Part shown: piece after piece, positions 8,041 through 15,365 of the stretch
How positions within the stretch are numbered: position 1 is the stretch's first letter
Layout of the letters: each line of letters opens with the position of its first letter
Made by a program: the position numbers and the translations under genes
The notes under the pieces: generated by a model
The model's database searches: none
The model's input: the letters and a program-made list of their open reading frames with translations, nothing else
Told to the model about the DNA's origin: nothing
DNA from: Roseovarius aestuariivivens
GTDB lineage: Bacteria; Pseudomonadota; Alphaproteobacteria; Rhodobacterales; Rhodobacteraceae
Length of the DNA: 64,000 bases
Assembly (NCBI RefSeq): GCF_004761875.1
Contig: NZ_SJEY01000009.1
Location: forward strand, 117,726-181,725
Direction of reading: 5' to 3'

Positions 8041-9026
8041 CCCGATCACAGAGACGAACCGCTGCCGGTACCGTGGCTACGCTGGCCCTAACCCTGACGC
8101 TTGGGCAGGCCGCGCAGGCCGAAACGCGGGAATGGCGCATCGACACGGTCAACGGTAGCCCGGCGCAGGGCGAGGCCGGGCTGCGCCTGTCCGACGAGGG
8201 GGCGCTTTCGGGAAAGACCGGTTGCAACGGCTTTATGGGAACGGCCTTTTTCGCCGATGGGCTGCTGCTGGTCGACGAGCCGCTTGCGACCACGCGCATG
8301 GCCTGTCCCGGCGCGGAGGTGACGGCGCAAGAAGACGCGGTGCTGCGCGTGCTGAGCGGGGCGGTCGCGGTGGCCTTCAACCCGGTCTCGGGCGCGATGA
8401 CCCTGACCAAGGAGGGCGACAGCATGATGCTTGTGCCCGGAGCCTTTGACGCCGCAGCCGCCCAAAATCCGCCCGAGCCCGCCGTTTTCGAGGCCGACTA
8501 CGTCAATGTCTTCGGCCTGAGCGGGCCGCTCAACATTCGCAGCACGGCCAGCACGGATGCGAAGGTCGTCACGCGGGTTCTGGCGGGCACGCTTCTGCGC
8601 AACGAGGGGTGCGAGCATGGCACCGACCGCGACTGGTGCCGCATCGCATTTCTGGATGCTTCGGGCCGCGAGGGCTGGGCGGCGGCGGAATACCTGCAGT
8701 CCGCGCCCGCGCTGGTGCGCGCCAAGGACGGTGTGTTCGACCGGATCGGAACCGTAGAGTGTCAGACCGCCGGGGAGGACGCGCCGGGGACCTGCGATTA
8801 TGGCCTCGCGCATGACGGCGCGCATTCTGCCGCCCTCGTTGTCTACACGCCCGATGGCGGCACGCTGTTGTTCAGCTTTACCGACGGGACATTCGTCGAT
8901 GCGTTTCAGGACGGCCGCATGATCGCCGGGGTCGACAGCGTGGACGAAGGTGAGACTGTCGCGTTGTCCGTCGCGGGGTCTCGGTTCGACGTGCCGAAGG
9001 CGATTATCCGGCCCGATGCCCAGTGA
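8037..9026 (+). CDS. Exported META-domain (HslJ-like) plus SH3b protein
   Basis: A 329-residue protein with a signal peptide (about 1-30, ending AQAET). Residues about 32-135 form a META/HslJ-type domain: WRIDTVNG, the GKTGCNGFMG turn and ATTRMACPG are diagnostic. Residues about 160-225 form an SH3b domain (LNIRSTASTDAKVVTRVLAG ... GREGWAAAEYL), followed by a beta-rich tail of about 90 residues. META domains occur in heat-shock/envelope proteins linked to stress tolerance. The gene is coupled to the small lipoprotein before it (4-bp overlap) and overlaps the following start by 11 bp. Confidence 0.85.
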   Translation: MTRSQRRTAAGTVATLALTLTLGQAAQAETREWRIDTVNGSPAQGEAGLRLSDEGALSGKTGCNGFMGTAFFADGLLLVDEPLATTRMACPGAEVTAQEDAVLRVLSGAVAVAFNPVSGAMTLTKEGDSMMLVPGAFDAAAAQNPPEPAVFEADYVNVFGLSGPLNIRSTASTDAKVVTRVLAGTLLRNEGCEHGTDRDWCRIAFLDASGREGWAAAEYLQSAPALVRAKDGVFDRIGTVECQTAGEDAPGTCDYGLAHDGAHSAALVVYTPDGGTLLFSFTDGTFVDAFQDGRMIAGVDSVDEGETVALSVAGSRFDVPKAIIRPDAQ

Positions 9027-9855
9027 CGCCCGCCGGACCCCGCGCCGCATGACCGCGCGAGTGCGCAGTGTTTTTGCGGGTCTCACGCTTGGCCTGCTGC
9101 CGCTGAGCGGGGTGCAGGCGGAGCCGGACGCGCGGCTGGACGCGGTGATCGACGCGCTGACGCCGACCATTGCCGTGGAGGCGATCGGGGACATTACCGA
9201 TCCTGGCCGCAAGCTTCTGGCGCTGCGCAGCTATCTGCGCGCGGGTGACGGCATTCGGGACAGGTGGAGCTGGACCGAAGCGGAGATCTCGGCCTTTCAG
9301 GGCAGCCCCGCGCAGGCGGCGCTGCTGGCGGAGGTCGAGGCCATCAAGGCCCATTTCGCCGCGCAGAATCCAGGCTTTGCGATTTATTCCAACACGCGCG
9401 TGCGCAGTCTGGATGTTCAGATTGCGCACTGGAACGAGAACGCCTCGGTCGGGGTGGCGGCAGAGGAGATCGTATCGGCCTTCGACGCCGAGGTGCTGTC
9501 GGCCTCGGACGGGGATGTCGAGGCCGACCGCGCGGCGCGCTGGCTGAAACGGTTTCGCAACACCGCAAGGGCGCATCTGGCGGCGCCGGGCCTGACCCGC
9601 CATGGCCGCGCGCACGCCATCGATTTCCAGATCAGCCGCGAGGACGGCACGCTGCACGCGCGCGCCGACAGCGACCGGATCGAGACGGTCTGGCGCGCGG
9701 AAGGCTGGGATGCCGCGCTTGCGGGCAGCGTGGCGGCGGCGGGGCCGTCCTTTACCGGGCCGCTGACCAATCCCAACGAGCCGTGGCATTACGACTATGA
9801 GCCCACCGAGGACGCCGAGGCGGAGATCGGTCCGACGGGCGCCGATGACCGCTAG
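9016..9855 (+). CDS. Exported M15-like zinc D,D-peptidase-type protein
   Basis: A 279-residue protein with an N-terminal signal. The C-terminal third has the layout of M15/VanY-type zinc peptidases: RHGRAHAIDF with His196 and Asp203 (HxxxxxxD), then NEPWHYDY with Glu255 and His258 (ExxH). These would be the three zinc ligands and the catalytic base. The glycine usual in the family's HxxGxAxD motif is replaced by alanine. Such enzymes cleave peptide stems of peptidoglycan. The start is ambiguous: ATG 9016 overlaps the preceding stop, while ATG 9049 would give a more standard signal peptide (ARVRSVFAGLTLGLLP). The end overlaps the next gene by 11 bp. Confidence 0.75.
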   Translation: MPSDARRTPRRMTARVRSVFAGLTLGLLPLSGVQAEPDARLDAVIDALTPTIAVEAIGDITDPGRKLLALRSYLRAGDGIRDRWSWTEAEISAFQGSPAQAALLAEVEAIKAHFAAQNPGFAIYSNTRVRSLDVQIAHWNENASVGVAAEEIVSAFDAEVLSASDGDVEADRAARWLKRFRNTARAHLAAPGLTRHGRAHAIDFQISREDGTLHARADSDRIETVWRAEGWDAALAGSVAAAGPSFTGPLTNPNEPWHYDYEPTEDAEAEIGPTGADDR

Positions 9856-10582
9856 GCGTCTTCCTGCCCTCGATCTTGCGCGTGGGGGCGCGTTGGTCGC
9901 GATGGTGATCTTTCATTTCACCTTTGATCTTGTGCTGTTCGGGTTTCTGCCCGCCGACACGATGCGGACGGGGTTTTGGCCGAACTTTGCCCGCGTGATC
10001 GCCGGCAGTTTCCTGTTCATCGCCGGGATCAGCCTGTGGCTGGCCCATAGCAAGGGCATCCGGTGGCGGCCTTTCCTGCGGCGGCTGGCCGTGCTGGCCC
10101 TGGCCGCCGCCGCGATCAGCGCCGCGACCTATGCCGCGATGCCCGCGCGGTTCATTCAGTTCGGGATTCTGCATTGCATCGCGGTGTCGAGTGTCGCGGC
10201 CCTTCTCTTTCTCCGGCTGCCTGTCTGGGTCGGTTTTCTGAGCGCCGCGGGGGTCCTTGTGCTGCCATTCGTGTGGCGCAGCCCGGTCTTCGACGCGCCG
10301 TGGCTCGTGTGGACCGGACTGTCGCAGACCTGGCCGCCCTCTGTGGATTACGTGCCCGTCTTTCCGTGGTTCGCGCCGGTCCTGCTGGGCGTGCTGGCGG
10401 CGCGGATCGTGGGGGCGCGTCGGAGGTCCATGCCCGCTGCGCCCTCTTCGCGGCCCCTGCCTGCGCTGCTGGGTCCGCTGGCCTGGGCGGGGCGGCATTC
10501 CTTGTGGGTTTACCTGCTGCATCAGCCGATCCTGATCGGCCTTGTCTGGGGGGCCAGAGAACTGGTCCGTCTCATTACCTGA
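9845..10582 (+). CDS. DUF1624/HGSNAT-like multispanning acyltransferase-type membrane protein
   Basis: The protein has 245 residues with about seven membrane helices. The start LPALDLARGGALVAMVIFHF is the characteristic first helix of the DUF1624/heparan-alpha-glucosaminide N-acetyltransferase family, where the histidine is thought to carry the acetyl group across the membrane. Further family-like features are the IAGISLWLAHSKGIRW loop and the terminal HSLWVYLLHQPIL. In bacteria the substrate is generally unknown; a periplasmic glycan is plausible. ATG 9845 overlaps the preceding stop. Confidence 0.8.
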   Translation: MTARRLPALDLARGGALVAMVIFHFTFDLVLFGFLPADTMRTGFWPNFARVIAGSFLFIAGISLWLAHSKGIRWRPFLRRLAVLALAAAAISAATYAAMPARFIQFGILHCIAVSSVAALLFLRLPVWVGFLSAAGVLVLPFVWRSPVFDAPWLVWTGLSQTWPPSVDYVPVFPWFAPVLLGVLAARIVGARRRSMPAAPSSRPLPALLGPLAWAGRHSLWVYLLHQPILIGLVWGARELVRLIT

Positions 10583-10678
10583 GCCGGGGCCCTGGCAAAA
10601 CGACGGTATGCGCCGCCGGCTATTGAAATGCCCGACCGATTGCCCAAAGCTGCGGTCATGCCGAGAAGGAGAACCGTC

Positions 10679-11323
10679 ATGCGGAAACTGGTAACGGGGA
10701 TGATCCTGTGCGCGCTGGCCAGCGCCAGCCATGCGGAGGTGACCGCGCGGTCTGGCGGGCCATCGCAAAGCGCGATGCTTGCGCGGAGCGCGGACGGTGC
10801 GCCGGAGGGCATGGCGTTCTTCCGCCCGGTGTTGTCCGGCGTTCTTTATCGCAGCGGGTTCAAGGGCGGCGACAAGGGCCGCACCGGCATGTCCCAGGCG
10901 CAACGAACGGCGCTATGCTCGGAAGGGTTCGAAACCGCGTTTTACGCCGATTTCGGCAAGAACACCGACTATGGCACGACCCGCTGTGCCAGCGGCGCGC
11001 TGGACTACAAGGCCGCCCGGTCGAGCCGCCCGGACGCGGTGATGAAGGCGATCCACGACACCATCAAGACCCCGTCGAAAGGCCCGGTTCTGGTGCATTG
11101 CATGTGGGGTGTGCATGCCTCGGGCGCGCTGTCGGCCATGGCGCTTGTCCAGTTTTGCGGGTGGTCCGAAGACCGCGCCAAGGCCTATTGGAATGAGGCC
11201 CGCAACGGCGCGCCCTGCGGCAACGGCTGCGACAGCTGGATCGACGCCAAGTTCGACCGGTTCAAGGTGAGTCCGGCCCTGCAGATCACCGAGGCCGAAC
11301 GCGCCGCGATCTGCCCGAAATAG
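10679..11323 (+). CDS. Exported protein-tyrosine-phosphatase-like protein lacking the P-loop arginine
   Basis: A 214-residue protein with a signal peptide (1-19). The core GPVLVHCMWGVHASG has the position and flanks of the dual-specificity phosphatase signature VHCxxGxxR(S/T)G, with the cysteine at residue 141. However, the arginine expected six residues after the cysteine is Ala147. Loss of that phosphate-binding arginine usually abolishes phosphatase activity, so this may be a pseudophosphatase or use other chemistry. Several extra cysteines (CSEGFET, TTRCASG, CGNGCDSW) suggest periplasmic disulfides. It is separated from the previous gene by 96 bp and lies 15 bp before the kinase-fold gene, probably in one transcript. 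The family call is by motif only. Confidence 0.6.
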   Translation: MRKLVTGMILCALASASHAEVTARSGGPSQSAMLARSADGAPEGMAFFRPVLSGVLYRSGFKGGDKGRTGMSQAQRTALCSEGFETAFYADFGKNTDYGTTRCASGALDYKAARSSRPDAVMKAIHDTIKTPSKGPVLVHCMWGVHASGALSAMALVQFCGWSEDRAKAYWNEARNGAPCGNGCDSWIDAKFDRFKVSPALQITEAERAAICPK

Positions 11324-11338
11324 GAGGCCCCGGACCAG

Positions 11339-12778
11339 ATGACCATACAAGGACGCGCCCTTTTCCTCGCTGCCGCGATGGCCGCCTCGCCGGGCTTTGC
11401 CACGGATGCCGTGCAAGGCGACGCGGTGACCTTCACGAGCCCGAAAGGCGTGACGGAACGCTGCGTGCGGATCGCGCCGATCCCCGGCGGGGAATATTCC
11501 AAGGGCGACCAGAAGGACGAAGCCGCGTTTTGCGCCATCGATCTTTATGCCAATGACGTGGCGCTTTGCCCCAAGACCTGGAGCACCAGCCCGGGCATGA
11601 TGGTCTATGACATCACGTCCGGCCCCTATGCCGGAAAGCGCGCTGCGTTCGAGCGCAACGCCTGCCAGGAAGGCAAATCCGCCAACCGGCTGGCCGGGGA
11701 CAACCTGGCGAAGTTCAAGGTGACGATGAACGCCAAGGGGACGAGCGGCACCTACTCGGCCTCGCCGCTGCTTTATTATCATTTCTCGCGGTATTTCGAC
11801 ATGGCCGTGAAGGTGCCGGTCACGGTCTGGCGGTCGATGGATGCCGCGATGCATGCCTCGGAGGTCGCGCGGCCCGGGCTGGCGATCTCGGGCGGCAACC
11901 GGTCGGCGCGCATGAACCATGCGGGGTGGCGGCACCTGGTCGATGCGGAGGCAAACCCCGGCAGTTACAGCCCGACCGATGACATCTTCACCGCCGACCG
12001 CGCGCAGATCTACGGCGTGCTGACGTCGAGCCCCGGGCATCGCTACGGGTCGGAAATCAACGGCACGCGCAAGTCGGGCTGGGGCAAGGGGCAGAACCTC
12101 GACTTTCAGGAAACCCCCGCCTTTCTTGCGCTGCGCGATCCGGCGCCTTTGATCGAGGCGATCGACGCCGGTCTGCGAAAGGGCCGCAAGGACGCCCAGA
12201 TCAATCGCGACCTTGGCCCGGACGTGTCCCGAGAGCAGATGGCCTACTGGATGCGGGAACTGTCGGAGATCGTGCTTCTGGATTTCATCTTCAGCCAGCA
12301 GGACCGGGTCGGAAACATCGATTTCACGCCCTATTACTACTGGGCCGAGAACGGCAAGCTGAAGCACAAGAAGGCCCGTCATCACGAGCCGGGCGACAGC
12401 GACGTGCCCGCGGGCGCGCAGCTTTTGCGGCGAACCAACCTGAACGACAACGACGCGGGCGGGCGCGTGGCCTATGCCAATTTCGCCAAATCCACGCAGA
12501 TGCTGGAAAAGCTGCGCCATTTCGACGGCAAGGTCTATGCGCGGCTGATCGCGCTCGACCGCGACCTGCAGGCGGGCGGCGAGATTTACCGCTGGCTGGA
12601 AAGCAGTCTTGGCCTGAAACCGAGCGAGGTTGCGCAGGTCGTCAAGAACACCCGGCTTGCCACGGGCATTCTGCAGGAGAGCTGCCGCAGGGGGGCCCTG
12701 CGGTTCGACCTGAATCCGAAGACCTTTTTCCTGACGGGGGCTGTCACGCCCGATGCGGTGAGCTGTGATCCTGCCTAG
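11339..12778 (+). CDS. Exported protein with features of a FAM20/HipA-like kinase fold
   Basis: A 479-residue protein with a signal peptide (about 1-21). Four elements line up with the atypical secreted kinases of the FAM20/HipA group. LAKFKVTM (Lys125) would be the ATP-contacting lysine strand. SPLLYYHFSRYFDM then VPVTVWRSMD mirrors the helix and PP(T/V)VxR strand of FAM20. FIFSQQDRVGNIDF (Asp322, Asn326) matches the catalytic DRHxxN-type loop. LNDNDAGG (Asp370/Asp372) matches the metal-binding LDNG segment. Family members phosphorylate secreted proteins or sugars, or act as toxins; the substrate here is unknown. It overlaps the metallophosphoesterase gene by 14 bp. This is my reading of motifs, not a search result. 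Confidence 0.55.
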   Translation: MTIQGRALFLAAAMAASPGFATDAVQGDAVTFTSPKGVTERCVRIAPIPGGEYSKGDQKDEAAFCAIDLYANDVALCPKTWSTSPGMMVYDITSGPYAGKRAAFERNACQEGKSANRLAGDNLAKFKVTMNAKGTSGTYSASPLLYYHFSRYFDMAVKVPVTVWRSMDAAMHASEVARPGLAISGGNRSARMNHAGWRHLVDAEANPGSYSPTDDIFTADRAQIYGVLTSSPGHRYGSEINGTRKSGWGKGQNLDFQETPAFLALRDPAPLIEAIDAGLRKGRKDAQINRDLGPDVSREQMAYWMRELSEIVLLDFIFSQQDRVGNIDFTPYYYWAENGKLKHKKARHHEPGDSDVPAGAQLLRRTNLNDNDAGGRVAYANFAKSTQMLEKLRHFDGKVYARLIALDRDLQAGGEIYRWLESSLGLKPSEVAQVVKNTRLATGILQESCRRGALRFDLNPKTFFLTGAVTPDAVSCDPA

Positions 12779-13736
12779 GCTTGTCCTTGCCGTCCTGTTG
12801 GCCGGGTGGGGTGGTGCCTTGACCGCGCAGGAGGCGGTCAGGATCGTCGTGGTCTCGGATCTCAACGGGTCGTACGGGTCCACGACCTATGGCTCGGACG
12901 TGCATCGGGCGATCCGGGCCACGATCGCGCTTGAGCCCGATTTGGTCCTGTCCACCGGGGACATGGTCGCCGGGCAGCGCCGCCCGCATCTGAGCGAGGC
13001 CGAGATCCGGGCGATGTGGCGCGGCTTTCACAACGCTGTCACGGACCCGCTGGCCGCGGCGGGGATCCCGCTGGCCGTGACGCCGGGCAATCATGACGGA
13101 TCGGCCTATCCCGGCTTTGAGCTGGAGCGGCGAATCTACCGCGAGGAATGGCTGGCGCGGCGGCCCGATCTAGCCTTTGTGGGGCCGGATACCTATCCGT
13201 TCTTCTATGGCTTCGACATCGGCCCAGCACGGGTCGTGTCGCTGGACGCCACGCGCGTCGGGCACCTCGACCCGGCGCAGATGGACCATCTGTCCAGCGT
13301 TTTTCGCGGCGCCGGCCCCACGCGGATCGTGTTCAGCCATATCCCGCTCTGGCCTTTTGCAATCAACCGCGAAACCGAGATCATTGGCGATCCGGAGCTT
13401 GAAAGCCTGCTTGAGCGCGTGGAGATCGACCTGCACCTGTCGGGCCATCACCACGCCTTCTATCCCGGATTTCTCGACGCGTTCTCGGTTGTGTCGCAGG
13501 CGGAACTGGGCGGCGGCGCGCGGCGGCTGATCGGCACCAGAACGCGCGCGCCGAGCGCGATCACGGTGCTGGACATCATGCCGGACGGGGCGATCCGGAT
13601 CTCGGCCTTCCGCGCCCCGGATTTCACGACGCCCGTCGATATCGACGCATTGCCGCCCAAGCTTGTCACGCGCGACCGTGTCATTCGACGTCTTGATAGG
13701 GTGCCGTCCGGCGATGTAGGTCTGGCGCGGCCATGA
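12765..13736 (+). CDS. Exported calcineurin-like metallophosphoesterase
   Basis: A 323-residue protein translated from GTG 12765, inside the end of the previous gene. A short signal peptide (1-21) is followed by a complete metallophosphoesterase set: VVSDLNGSYG (Asp32, with Asn34 where His is usual), LSTGDMV, PGNHDGS, FSHIPLW and LSGHHHAFY. These residues bind two metal ions and hydrolyse phosphomono- or diesters. The substrate is unknown. Its 14-bp overlap with the kinase-fold gene and 4-bp overlap with the next gene imply coupled translation, hence a shared pathway in the periplasm. Confidence 0.88.
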   Translation: MILPRLVLAVLLAGWGGALTAQEAVRIVVVSDLNGSYGSTTYGSDVHRAIRATIALEPDLVLSTGDMVAGQRRPHLSEAEIRAMWRGFHNAVTDPLAAAGIPLAVTPGNHDGSAYPGFELERRIYREEWLARRPDLAFVGPDTYPFFYGFDIGPARVVSLDATRVGHLDPAQMDHLSSVFRGAGPTRIVFSHIPLWPFAINRETEIIGDPELESLLERVEIDLHLSGHHHAFYPGFLDAFSVVSQAELGGGARRLIGTRTRAPSAITVLDIMPDGAIRISAFRAPDFTTPVDIDALPPKLVTRDRVIRRLDRVPSGDVGLARP

Positions 13737-14527
13737 CATCCCTTGCCCCCTTCCGCCACGCGTTCAAGCACCCGATGCTGCTGCTTCTGGGTCTTCTTGT
13801 CGTCCTCGGCTGCCTGCCCGGCGCGCTTTTCGCGCAGGCGCCCGAGGGCGCAATCGTTCTGCCCTCGGACGTCAGCGTTCGGGGTACGGGCTGGGGCCAG
13901 ATCCACGATTTCGTGGAGCTAGGCGATTTCTTCCTGTCGGTGGTCGAAACGCTGGTCTTCGTTGCGGCCTTCGCCTTTCACCCCAAGGCCAACGCGCTGC
14001 GCGAGGGCGCGCGCGGCTGGGTCGTGCAGGCGAGCCTGTTCCTGTTCGGGCTGATCGGCATGCTGATCGGGTTCCTTGTGCTGCATCACGGCTATCTCAT
14101 CGGCTTTGTCGTGTTCGGAATCGGGGGGCTGTTCCGGTTCCGTATGGAAACCAGTTCGCTGCTCGACGGGGCGCTTTTGATCATGGTGACGCTGATCGGT
14201 CTGGCCGTGGGCCTGGACCTTCCAGTGATGGCGCTGGTGGCGACCTTGGCAGGTTTTGTGACGCTGTGGTTCGTCACGTCGGCGAAGACCTCGGCGCTGG
14301 AGCTCAAGTTCGCGGATGACGCGACGCTGCGGGCCGCGCTGGAGGTCTTGCGCGGGGCGGTCGAGCGGAAGGGCTTTCGCGTGGTCTCGGTCAGGAAGAC
14401 GGAGTTCAAACCGGTTGTCGAGATGGTGGTGTCCCATCAGACGGCAGAGGCGCTGAACGATATTCCGCAGATCCTGGACGAGCTTGACCGCGCGGGGCAT
14501 GGCGTCAAGGATTGGTATGTGGCGTAG
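13733..14527 (+). CDS. DUF4956-like membrane protein
   Basis: A 264-residue protein with an N-terminal hydrophobic segment, three to four more membrane helices and a cytosolic-type C-terminal domain of about 80 residues. The segment GFVVFGIGGLFRFRMETSS followed by LLDGALLIMVTLIGLAVGLD matches the DUF4956 hallmark (F.lfai.RyR(T/N)E ... ylf..iglA.i.a). The tail FRVVSVRKTEFKPVVEMVV matches its terminal beta segment. As I recall, DUF4956 genes are often found beside VTC-type polyphosphate polymerase and CotH-kinase genes, which makes its position next to a kinase-fold gene notable. ATGA overlap with the preceding gene. Confidence 0.65.
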   Translation: MTSLAPFRHAFKHPMLLLLGLLVVLGCLPGALFAQAPEGAIVLPSDVSVRGTGWGQIHDFVELGDFFLSVVETLVFVAAFAFHPKANALREGARGWVVQASLFLFGLIGMLIGFLVLHHGYLIGFVVFGIGGLFRFRMETSSLLDGALLIMVTLIGLAVGLDLPVMALVATLAGFVTLWFVTSAKTSALELKFADDATLRAALEVLRGAVERKGFRVVSVRKTEFKPVVEMVVSHQTAEALNDIPQILDELDRAGHGVKDWYVA

Positions 14528-15365
14528 CGCCAGAGTTTTCGCCGCGCTCGTTCTGGCCGGCGCGGCCACGGCGGACCCTGCGGAAGACGGCCTGCGCTAC
14601 GTCGGTCATGTGCCGCTTTTCTATCCCGCCATTGGCCTGAACGAACCCTCGGGGCTGGCCGTCGATCCTGATGGCAAGGGCTTCTGGGTGGTGAGCGACG
14701 ATACCGAAGCCGTTTTCTGGCTTGGCGTGGACGGCGATCTGCGGCCGTATTTCGAGGGCGATCCGCGGCTGCGCGACCTGGAGGGCATCGCGCTCGATCC
14801 CGCGAATGCGCGCCTTCTGGTCGTGTCGGAGCGACGGGCGAGCGTGATCGCCCTGCCGCTGCAAATCCCCGAACCCATGCACGAGGTCGCGCTGGACGCA
14901 ATCGCCCCGGACGGCCATGACGCGCTGTGGCAGGACCGCGACAACGGTCTTGAGGGCATCACCGTCGATCCGGTCTCTGGCGCGGTCCTGGCGGTCAAGG
15001 AAAACGACCCGAGGCTGCTGATCGAAATGTCACCCGGGCTCGACACGGTCACGGCCCTGCGCGATCTGGAGGCACCGCTGGCTGATCTGGGCGGAGAGGA
15101 CGAGGACGTCTCGGGTCTTGCCGCAGATCCGGCCCGGGGCGGTCTGTGGCTTCTGAGCGATACCGGACGGGCGGTGTCCTTTCTGGCGGCGGCGGGCGGG
15201 GAAAGCCGCCGGTACGCCCTGTTCTGGCAAGAGGACGGCGCGCGCCGGTCGCTTCGCAATCCTGAAGGCGTGGCCGTGTCGGCGGATGGCCGGTTCCTGT
15301 TCGTCGTGACGGATGACGACCGCGATTCGAAGCTGGTTCAGTACGAGATCCCGGACGCGCCTTAA
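14517..15365 (+). CDS. Exported beta-propeller protein (SdiA-regulated/YjiK-like or phytase-esterase-like)
   Basis: A 282-residue protein with a short signal peptide (1-17). It contains repeated blades of the form EPSGLAVDPDGKGFWVVSDD, LEGIALDPANARLLVVSE, LEGITVDPVSGAVLAVKE, SGLAADPARGGLWLLSD and PEGVAVSADGRFLFVVTDD. This pattern is typical of SdiA-regulated/YjiK proteins and of the esterase-like-phytase propeller family. Function in these families is poorly known. The start overlaps the end of the DUF4956-like gene by 11 bp and the stop overlaps the converging gene at 15362 by 4 bp. Confidence 0.8.
   Translation: MWRSARVFAALVLAGAATADPAEDGLRYVGHVPLFYPAIGLNEPSGLAVDPDGKGFWVVSDDTEAVFWLGVDGDLRPYFEGDPRLRDLEGIALDPANARLLVVSERRASVIALPLQIPEPMHEVALDAIAPDGHDALWQDRDNGLEGITVDPVSGAVLAVKENDPRLLIEMSPGLDTVTALRDLEAPLADLGGEDEDVSGLAADPARGGLWLLSDTGRAVSFLAAAGGESRRYALFWQEDGARRSLRNPEGVAVSADGRFLFVVTDDDRDSKLVQYEIPDAP

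Noticed and set aside
10913..12883. 656-codon open frame on the minus strand
   Set aside because: It lies opposite the exported kinase-fold and phosphatase-like genes, whose signal peptides, spacing and motifs are coherent; the reverse frame is rich in Arg, Gly and Ala without recognisable motifs.
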